DNA of 41,206 nt from Chitinophagales bacterium (GTDB lineage Bacteria; Bacteroidota; Bacteroidia; Chitinophagales; Chitinophagaceae): contig JAATGQ010000043.1 in assembly GCA_015654595.1 (NCBI GenBank), positions 1 to 41,206 of the forward strand, read 5' to 3'. The position numbers and the translations under genes were made by a program. The notes under the pieces were generated by a model, which worked only from the letters and a program-made list of their open reading frames with translations, was not told the origin of the DNA and ran no database searches. Shown here one piece after another: positions 35,023 through 41,206 of this stretch (its first letter is position 1; every line of letters begins with the position of its first letter).

Positions 35023-38000
35023 ATGAGAAAGCTATTAGCAGGCCTGCTATGCCTGGGCATGGCTGTACACAGCCTTTTTGCCCAAACCCGGCTCATTACC
35101 GGAACCATCACGGATGAAAAAGGGCTCCCTCTCGCCTCGGTCACCGTCGCCGCAGTAACCAATGACAAAAGTATTAACGCCACTGCCATCACCGATGCAA
35201 ACGGTCATTTCAGCCTGGCGGTTTCTGTCAACGCAAAAACGCTCCAGTTCAGCTGTATCGGTCTCGAAAGTCAATCCCTTCCCATTGGAACAAGAAACAC
35301 TTTCTCCATCGTACTCCGTTCTGCCACCAAAAATCTTTCAGAAGTCATCGTCGTTGGATATGGCAGTCAGAAAAGAGCAGAGGTCACCGGAAGCCTTGCC
35401 ACGGTAAAAGGGGCAGCGCTTGCAGAAACGCCGATACCCAGCTTTGAATCCGGTCTTGCGGGGCGTGCATCGGGTGTACAAATCACTGTCCCAAGCGGAG
35501 TGGTCAATGAAACGCCGGTGTTTCGCATCCGGGGAACAAATTCCATTTCGTTAAGCAGTTATCCCCTGGTCGTCGTCGATGGAGTACCAACCTTTACCGG
35601 AGACTACAGCACCAATCCGCTCACCGGCAGTCCGACCTCCAATGCAGCAGCCAATCCACTGGCCAGCATCAATCCCAACGATATCGAAAGTATCGACATT
35701 GCCAAAGATGCGGCAGCCACAGCCATTTATGGCAGCCGTGCTTCCAATGGGGTGGTGTTCATCACCACGAAAAAAGGAAAGACGGGCAAGCTGCGCGTGA
35801 CCTACGATGGGTGGGTTGGTTCTGTAAAGGCTTATGGTGTTCCGAAGATGCTCAGCGCATCACAGTATATTCAGTTGAAAAGTCTTGCCGTCGCCAACAA
35901 CCCCAATTATGCCGGCACCGTAACCTTTAACTACGCCAAAGATGCAAAAGGCAACAATGTCAATACCAATTGGGCCGACTATGTCTACCGCACGGGCTTC
36001 TCGCAAAGTAATGCGATCAGTCTTTCCGGCGGCTCTGATGCGACCACCTTCTATCTTTCGACGGGCTATACAGACCAGCAGGGCATCATCAAAAAGAATG
36101 AATTCCGCCGGGCCAATATTCTGGGGAATGTCGACAGCCGCGTAAACCGATGGCTTTCCCTTGGCGGAGAATTCTCTTTTTCCAACGAACTAAACCTGTC
36201 GGCAGGCTCTTCCGGCAGCCTGCCCGGCGAAGCCTACAATACCGGCGCGCTTACCCGCATCACCCAGGTGCTGCCGTCTATTCTCGCCCCCTATAACAAC
36301 GACGGTACATATAATATCAATGGCAGCACTATCGGCTATCCGAATATCACAGGGACAGCCGTATCTTATTACAACCCCGTTCCACTGATCGACAAGGATC
36401 GATCCAACAACGAGATCAATCATATCCAGTCCAACGTCTATGCCCAGATAAAACCGCTGAGCTGGATCACGCTAAAAACCCTATACGGTATCGATGATCT
36501 GCTGATCAATACTGACGCCTTCCTGACCGGTATTACCGGTGATGGATATACGCCAAATGGCAGTATTACCGATATCAGCGAGACCTTCAAGACCTGGCTC
36601 TGGACCAACACTGCTCAGCTGACCTATACGATGGGGGACAAACATAACCTGGATCTGCTGGCCGGCAACGAACAACAGCGAAGGACGTCCTCTACTTATG
36701 GGATTACCCGAACCGGCGTCTCCGACCCCAACTACAATGTGGTGCAGGCCGGCTACACCATCAACAATGCCGCCGGCAATGCCAAAGGCGAAAACTACCT
36801 GCTGTCCTCCTTTGGCCGTCTCAACTACAATTTTGACAAGCGGTACTACCTCGGCGGCACGATCCGACACGACGAATACTCCGCACTCGGCGAAAAGAAA
36901 GGCAATTTCTGGGGAGGGTCTGCAGGCTGGGAGATCGCCCAGGAAGCATTCTGGAAGAATGCCCATCTCGATCATCTCTTCAACAGTCTCAAATTACGGG
37001 GCAGCTATGGGAAGGTCGGTAATATCAACGGCATCGGAGATTATAGCTCTTATATACAGTACGTTTCCGGTCTTTATGGCGGCGCGCCCACACTATCCTT
37101 TCCACTCGGCAGCGTCGGCACTTCAAACCTGAAGTGGGAAACGAGTAAACAGACGGATATAGGACTCAACTTCGGCATGCTCGACGACCGTATCACAGGG
37201 CAGATCGCTTACTATAAGAACAATGTAGACGGCCTGATCCTTTACGTCAACCAGGCTCCATCAACCGGTATTCCAACCGTATCTGCAGCCGGGCCACCGC
37301 TGAATGTCGGCAGCATGTACAACAAAGGGGTTGAATTCAATGTGAATGCCAGCATTATCCGCAAGGGAACGTTCAACTGGAACAGTGGCATTACGCTGAC
37401 GGTCAATTCAAATAAAGTGACAGCACTTTATGAAGGTCTGCCCGATATCCAGACCAGCACCTCCGGTCTGGAAACGGTCAACCAGACGATGCCAGGATAT
37501 TCCCTCGGCTATCTCTGGGTGATCCGCACCGCGGGCGTAGATCCCGTCACCGGCAAACGGATCTTTCTGAATGGCAGCGGACAGAAGGTTTATTACCAGG
37601 CCGCCAAATTCGCCGGCGCCAATACCTATTCGACTACTGCAGACGGCAATACCCAATACATCAGCAAGACAGGTGGCACATCGATCACCCAGGCAGCCGA
37701 TGCGGTCATGTATAAGAACGTACTACCCAAATATGTAGGCGGATGGACCAATACGCTTACCTATAGAGGCTTTTCGCTCGATGCGCTGATGACCTTCCAG
37801 GCTGGGTTCTATGTGTATTACGGCAGCGACGCAGGTCTGCACGACCAACGCTTCTGGAACAATGCAACGGATATGCTCACGGGTAATGCCTGGCTCAAAG
37901 CAGGCGACCGGAACAAAAAATGGGCCCGGCCGGTCTTTAACGACAACACTTCCAACGGCAGCGCGATGCCGCTGGACATCAACGTCTTTAAGGGAGACTT

Positions 38001-38238
38001 TATAAAACTTCGGACGGTGACGCTCAGCTATACCCTGCCTGGCCTGCTGTTACAACATATCGGGTTCACCAGCGCCAGGGTTTATATCAGCGGACAAAAC
38101 CTGGCTATTCTAACAAGCTATCCCGGTCCCGACCCTGAAGTCGCAAGCAACGGGAACAGCACTTCTTCCCAGGGTGTCGATAGAAATACCACCCCGAATG
38201 CCCGCTCCTTTATCGCCGGGATCAACATTGGACTGTAA
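35023..38238 (+). CDS. SusC/RagA-family TonB-linked outer-membrane transporter (pair 3)
   Basis: A 1071-residue TonB-dependent transporter. The signal peptide ends near HSLFAQ. The regulatory-like domain begins RLITGTITDEKGLPLASVTV. The plug has VIVVGYGSQKR, YPLVVVDGVPTF and SIDIAKDAAATAIYGSRASNGV. The barrel ends with IAGINIGL-stop. It is larger than pair 2 and starts directly at an ATG with a good signal peptide. The 64-bp space upstream holds a six-pair hairpin (TGCGCT-GGC-AGCGCA, 34981-34995), perhaps a weak terminator of the preceding gene. It is co-transcribed with the SusD gene 25 bp downstream. Confidence 0.94.
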   Translation: MRKLLAGLLCLGMAVHSLFAQTRLITGTITDEKGLPLASVTVAAVTNDKSINATAITDANGHFSLAVSVNAKTLQFSCIGLESQSLPIGTRNTFSIVLRSATKNLSEVIVVGYGSQKRAEVTGSLATVKGAALAETPIPSFESGLAGRASGVQITVPSGVVNETPVFRIRGTNSISLSSYPLVVVDGVPTFTGDYSTNPLTGSPTSNAAANPLASINPNDIESIDIAKDAAATAIYGSRASNGVVFITTKKGKTGKLRVTYDGWVGSVKAYGVPKMLSASQYIQLKSLAVANNPNYAGTVTFNYAKDAKGNNVNTNWADYVYRTGFSQSNAISLSGGSDATTFYLSTGYTDQQGIIKKNEFRRANILGNVDSRVNRWLSLGGEFSFSNELNLSAGSSGSLPGEAYNTGALTRITQVLPSILAPYNNDGTYNINGSTIGYPNITGTAVSYYNPVPLIDKDRSNNEINHIQSNVYAQIKPLSWITLKTLYGIDDLLINTDAFLTGITGDGYTPNGSITDISETFKTWLWTNTAQLTYTMGDKHNLDLLAGNEQQRRTSSTYGITRTGVSDPNYNVVQAGYTINNAAGNAKGENYLLSSFGRLNYNFDKRYYLGGTIRHDEYSALGEKKGNFWGGSAGWEIAQEAFWKNAHLDHLFNSLKLRGSYGKVGNINGIGDYSSYIQYVSGLYGGAPTLSFPLGSVGTSNLKWETSKQTDIGLNFGMLDDRITGQIAYYKNNVDGLILYVNQAPSTGIPTVSAAGPPLNVGSMYNKGVEFNVNASIIRKGTFNWNSGITLTVNSNKVTALYEGLPDIQTSTSGLETVNQTMPGYSLGYLWVIRTAGVDPVTGKRIFLNGSGQKVYYQAAKFAGANTYSTTADGNTQYISKTGGTSITQAADAVMYKNVLPKYVGGWTNTLTYRGFSLDALMTFQAGFYVYYGSDAGLHDQRFWNNATDMLTGNAWLKAGDRNKKWARPVFNDNTSNGSAMPLDINVFKGDFIKLRTVTLSYTLPGLLLQHIGFTSARVYISGQNLAILTSYPGPDPEVASNGNSTSSQGVDRNTTPNARSFIAGINIGL

Positions 38239-38263
38239 CTGTATCACTCAAAACACGATTACC

Positions 38264-39742
38264 ATGAAAAAGTTTTCTTTCTATATACCGCTGCTGTTTT
38301 TGCTTATCTGTCTGACAGGCTGCCGCCGCGATCTGCTCAACCCTCAGCCCCAGACAACTGTCGCCGATGTTTCTGCCTGGAGCTCTCCTGCCCGTATCCA
38401 AAACCAGGTGTTGTCGCTCTATGGAGCGCTGAAGAACGGCGGTTTTTATGGAGGCCGCTATGTGATCTATGGCGATATCAAAGCCGATAATTTTATCAAC
38501 GAACAATCCAACCTCGTCACCGGTCTGGATGTCTGGACCGGCAACCCCACCAACAGCGCTACCTCTATAGTAGGGCTCTGGCAGTACGCCTACCAGACCA
38601 TCAATGGCTGTAATCTCTTCATAGACGGCATGGACTCTGTTGGAACGTCCGTAGTCGGCGCCGCTGCCGGCACAAATTATATCGCCGAAGCCAAATTGAT
38701 CCGGGCGCTCTCCTATTATTGCCTGCTGCAATATTACGGGCAGCCCTATATCAATGGGAGTGGTTCCCATCCGGGAGTACCGCTGCGGCTCAACGGTATA
38801 AAAACCGCCGGCCAATCCAACCTGGTCCGAAGTACGGTCGCGCAAGTCTATACACAGATCATCCTGGACCTGAATGACGCAGAGGCCGGACTTCCTGCTC
38901 AATACAGCACTGCCTACAACAATGGGACACGCGCACATGTCAACACCGCCATTGCCATCAAAACGAGAGTATTTCTGAGCATGGGAATGTATGACAGCGT
39001 GATCGCGGCAGCAAACAGGATCGTCAGCCCCTCTGCACCTTTTACTTCAAGGACCGGCGTGACGCTTTCGCTGAGTCCCGATTATACCAAGCTGTTTACG
39101 ACTGCCTATATCAGCGCAGAAACTGTCTTTACGCTCCCAATGACTACGACCACCGGTGACTATCCCGGCACACAAAATCAACTGGGTTATTACTTTTCGC
39201 CAACCGCAAAAAATGGCGGGGCCGGCAATGGGGAATATTCTCTCAATGCCAAAGGGGTCATCGCGGATAGTAATTGGAAGAGTACGGATACCCGGCGGAC
39301 ATTGATCATTTCTTCGGGAAGCGGCTCCGCCGTCAAACGCTGGCTGAATAAATATCCTGCCCCCAGCCCCTATACCGACTATGTGCCGGTCATCCGATAT
39401 GCCGAAGTGCTGCTCAACCTTGCAGAAGCCCGCGTTGCCTTTACCAATACCGTCGATAGCCAGGCCGTTGCCCTGCTCAATGCCGTCCGCAGCCGATCCG
39501 ACCCGACCACGCATTTTACCGTGGCAGGATTTGGTACCCCCTCGGCACTGAACGCCGCCATCCTCGAAGAACGAAATATCGAATTCCTGGGAGAAGGTCT
39601 GCGCAACAACGATCTGATGAGACTTTGGATGACAATCCCCGCCAAGGGCAGCGCCCCTGCCAAAAATCCTTCGGACGTCGGTTATATCTGGCCGATATCG
39701 GCAACCGAACTTAGCCTGAACCAGCTTTGCGTGGATAACTAA
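38264..39742 (+). CDS. SusD/RagB-family outer-membrane lipoprotein (pair 3)
   Basis: A 492-residue surface lipoprotein with lipobox ICLTGC (lipidated cysteine at residue 20), followed by RRDLLNPQPQT, a usual mature N-terminus. Family features: NYIAEAKLIRALSYYCLLQYYGQPYI, YAEVLLNLAEARV, and LEERNIEFLGEGLRNNDLMRLW near the end. The ATG at 38264 is preferred because the longer frame to 38174 only shadows the SusC 3' end. It is the partner of the SusC pair 3 transporter. A strong terminator lies 22 bp after the stop. Confidence 0.93.
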   Translation: MKKFSFYIPLLFLLICLTGCRRDLLNPQPQTTVADVSAWSSPARIQNQVLSLYGALKNGGFYGGRYVIYGDIKADNFINEQSNLVTGLDVWTGNPTNSATSIVGLWQYAYQTINGCNLFIDGMDSVGTSVVGAAAGTNYIAEAKLIRALSYYCLLQYYGQPYINGSGSHPGVPLRLNGIKTAGQSNLVRSTVAQVYTQIILDLNDAEAGLPAQYSTAYNNGTRAHVNTAIAIKTRVFLSMGMYDSVIAAANRIVSPSAPFTSRTGVTLSLSPDYTKLFTTAYISAETVFTLPMTTTTGDYPGTQNQLGYYFSPTAKNGGAGNGEYSLNAKGVIADSNWKSTDTRRTLIISSGSGSAVKRWLNKYPAPSPYTDYVPVIRYAEVLLNLAEARVAFTNTVDSQAVALLNAVRSRSDPTTHFTVAGFGTPSALNAAILEERNIEFLGEGLRNNDLMRLWMTIPAKGSAPAKNPSDVGYIWPISATELSLNQLCVDN

Positions 39743-39764
39743 GGATAACTATTCTAATAAAAAT

Positions 39765-39794
39765 AGGACGCCGCAATGTAGATTGCGGCGTCCT
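39765..39794. terminator. Terminator after SusCD pair 3
   Basis: AGGACGCCGCAAT (39765-39777) pairs perfectly with ATTGCGGCGTCCT (39782-39794), a 13-bp stem with a four-base loop. TTAT follows on the plus strand, and a T-rich tract flanks it on the minus strand, so it may work both ways. Confidence 0.85.
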
Positions 39795-39921
39795 TATCTG
39801 AAGCGGGAACGCATTCCGAAAACGGGAAGGAAAAGCTCGAAAAATAAACATAATCAACTATAATTCAACGGATAGCTTGCTGGCATAATTTAAGATAAGC
39901 TAAAAATCGGAGGAGATATCT

Positions 39922-40119
39922 ATGCTTTCATTTATCTGCAATCTTTTCAGGTTCGTCAAGGGATCCATTCACTATAGTATATTCAACAAAGGATTAGGGG
40001 AGTTTGCGCCTCCTGGAAAAATAATTGCCCTCCCTTTCAACCGGATTACGCAGTTTACAAAGCAAAAGTCAGCAGATTATGCTGCGTCGCAGTATGGAAA
40101 TCCCTCCAGACACGATTGA
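39922..40119 (+). CDS. Doubtful 65-residue reading frame with a strong ribosome site
   Basis: A short frame whose ATG follows GGAGGAG (39909-39915) at good distance, which is unusual here because most genes in the window lack such a site. The peptide starts MLSFICNLFRFVKGS and matches nothing I know. Its second half overlaps the 3' end of the convergent acyl-CoA dehydrogenase-like gene. Apart from it and the terminator at 39765-39794, the 312 bp at 39743-40054 show nothing. Confidence 0.15.
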   Translation: MLSFICNLFRFVKGSIHYSIFNKGLGEFAPPGKIIALPFNRITQFTKQKSADYAASQYGNPSRHD

Positions 40120-41125
40120 TCTCAGCCCCAGGTTTCGCCGCCGCCAATCCTCCAAAGGGATACAATTGATCCACCAGCAGCCGTGCACAGCGGCTAAGTT
40201 CACGGCTGGTCCGGCTCACCTCCTCAAACATCCTGCTGTCCCCGGACGCCCAGGATCGGTCTACTGCCGCATAGAACTCTGACCTGCAATGCTGCAGCGC
40301 AGCATGCATCGTGTTCCAGACTGTCAGGGCCTCTGCCAGCGACGAGGCGGCAATCCTCCGGGTTTCAAACAAGGGCTTGCAGCAATCCAGAAAATGCCCG
40401 GCCATACCGGCGATATTGGCGGCCAGCGTCGCTTCCGCCAAAGACAAAAAAGGATAATGATATAACGGATCGTTTGCGGCAGTCGTTTCGGGACGGATAT
40501 CAAACGCACGTTCTTCGGGCACAAACAATTCTTTTACTTCAAAAGCATGGCTGCCTGTTGCGATCAACCCAACGGTGTCCCAGTCCCGAATGAGATTTAC
40601 TTCTGCCTGGAGAAATAAAAAGGTCCGGACGAAAGGCTTGCCGGTACTATCCAGCAACGGTCTGCCCTGCTCCCAAAGCACACAATTGGCGGTAAAGGCG
40701 GTGGCATGCAAAGCGCCGCTGGCGTATGCCCACCGGCCAGAAACCCGATAGCCGCCTGCCACTCTTTGCGCTTGCCCCGATGGCGCCCCGCTGCCCGCCA
40801 GGCAAAGCCGGTCATCCGAAAACAGATGCGTCAGCCGTGTCGAAGGCGGAAAAAACCCGGCAAACCAACCAGCGCCGCTGCAAAGCGTTACCAACCAGCC
40901 CGTCGCCCCATCCGCCCAGCTGATGCCTTCTTCCAAACGCACCAGTTCGGGCAAAGACAAAGCAGGTCCTCCAAAATGAGCGGGGACCAAAAGCCTGAAC
41001 CACTGCCGGTCATAGATCAATTCCATCTGCCTTAAGGTAAGATCACGCCCCGCCTCGGCAGGCGCGGCCTCCTCTCTAAGCAGCCCACTGCATTCCACCG
41101 GTAAAAAAGCAGATGGATGATTCAT
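40055..41125 (-). CDS. Acyl-CoA dehydrogenase-like flavin-dependent protein (DszC/HsaA-type)
   Basis: A 356-residue member of the acyl-CoA dehydrogenase fold. The helical N-terminus (RQWFRLLVPAHFGG) is followed by the beta domain with GGYRVSGRWAYASGALHATAF and GSHAFEVKELFVPEERAF. The C-terminal helices end in INRVWRDFHTATQHNLL. The beta-domain and WRD...QH patterns fit the two-component flavin monooxygenase branch (DszC, HsaA, HpaB-like) better than true dehydrogenases, and it is slightly shorter than the usual 380-400 residues. Those enzymes use reduced FMN or FAD from a partner reductase to oxygenate an aromatic or sulfur compound. Its ATG overlaps the upstream stop as ATGA, so it belongs to an operon entering from the right. 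Confidence 0.8.
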   Translation of the reverse strand: MNHPSAFLPVECSGLLREEAAPAEAGRDLTLRQMELIYDRQWFRLLVPAHFGGPALSLPELVRLEEGISWADGATGWLVTLCSGAGWFAGFFPPSTRLTHLFSDDRLCLAGSGAPSGQAQRVAGGYRVSGRWAYASGALHATAFTANCVLWEQGRPLLDSTGKPFVRTFLFLQAEVNLIRDWDTVGLIATGSHAFEVKELFVPEERAFDIRPETTAANDPLYHYPFLSLAEATLAANIAGMAGHFLDCCKPLFETRRIAASSLAEALTVWNTMHAALQHCRSEFYAAVDRSWASGDSRMFEEVSRTSRELSRCARLLVDQLYPFGGLAAAKPGAEINRVWRDFHTATQHNLLTFAL

Positions 41126-41206
41126 GTTGCCTGATGTTTATACTGCCGTTTCCAATCAAAGTATCCAATGACCGCAACGATGAAAAGGATGATCGTCAGC
41201 AGCGCA
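41122..41206 (-). CDS. C-terminal end of a membrane protein (partial, runs off right edge)
   Basis: The minus strand from the window edge encodes 27 residues, ALLTIILFIVAVIGYFDWKR followed by a short polar end, and then TGA at 41122-41124. This is a last membrane helix with a positively charged tail. The stop overlaps the next gene's ATG (ATGA), indicating translational coupling with the flavin-dependent protein. The family cannot be told from this length. Confidence 0.55.
   Translation of the reverse strand, partial: ALLTIILFIVAVIGYFDWKRQYKHQAT

Overview
The window looks like a chromosomal segment of a Bacteroidota member, most likely Chitinophagaceae or a close relative. Base composition is about 50% GC. 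There are three SusC/SusD outer-membrane import pairs. The two clear promoters have the Bacteroidota form (TTTG or TTG, 19 nt, TAnnTTTG). Most start codons lack a strong Shine-Dalgarno sequence. LytS/LytTR-type two-component genes and 800-residue FtsX-type permeases are also typical of this group. This assignment rests on family content read by eye; no database search was possible.

Layout from left to right. (1) 1-160 carries a GC-rich, out-of-place fragment of a histidine kinase ATPase domain fused against the 3' end of a DyP-type peroxidase gene. (2) 1382-2828 holds an overlapping pair, a lipid (diacylglycerol) kinase and a dual-specificity phosphatase. (3) 2964-10908 is a carbohydrate-use locus: SusD and SusC on the minus strand, divergent from a GH92 alpha-mannosidase-like enzyme, with a GH2 enzyme nearby at 13146-14960. 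(4) 10957-11789 is an overlapping Ada-type zinc domain/AlkB dioxygenase pair, a likely DNA-alkylation repair unit. (5) 11847-13033 is a TlpA-like thioredoxin gene broken by a one-base frameshift; its promoter is textbook. (6) 15176-16697 holds two exported ferritin-like proteins. (7) 16820-19240 is an FtsX/MacB-type permease interrupted by an in-frame TGA. (8) 19420-25933 is a run of single genes: a small repeat-tailed membrane protein, a DinB/DUF1572-like protein, an M20 amidohydrolase, an APH-type kinase, an AraC regulator with an SDR, and a secreted protein of unknown function. A 24-bp minisatellite lies at 20817-20940.

(9) 26089-32845 places a LytS-type histidine kinase and LytTR response regulator directly before the second SusC/SusD pair, with four TTAACA direct repeats in the region between them. 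(10) 32918-39742 holds an RDD membrane protein, a Tat-exported propeller-like protein, and the third SusC/SusD pair. (11) The right end carries a flavin-dependent acyl-CoA dehydrogenase/monooxygenase-like gene, whose start overlaps the stop of a membrane protein that runs off the window.

Strong hairpin terminators close most of the operons. I saw no tRNA, rRNA, CRISPR array, transposase or prophage. I did not find a clearly new multi-gene system. The items most worth a second look are the Ada-like/AlkB pair with altered zinc ligands, the lipid kinase/phosphatase pair, the LytTR-SusCD arrangement with its repeats, the two broken genes, and the foreign-looking left edge.
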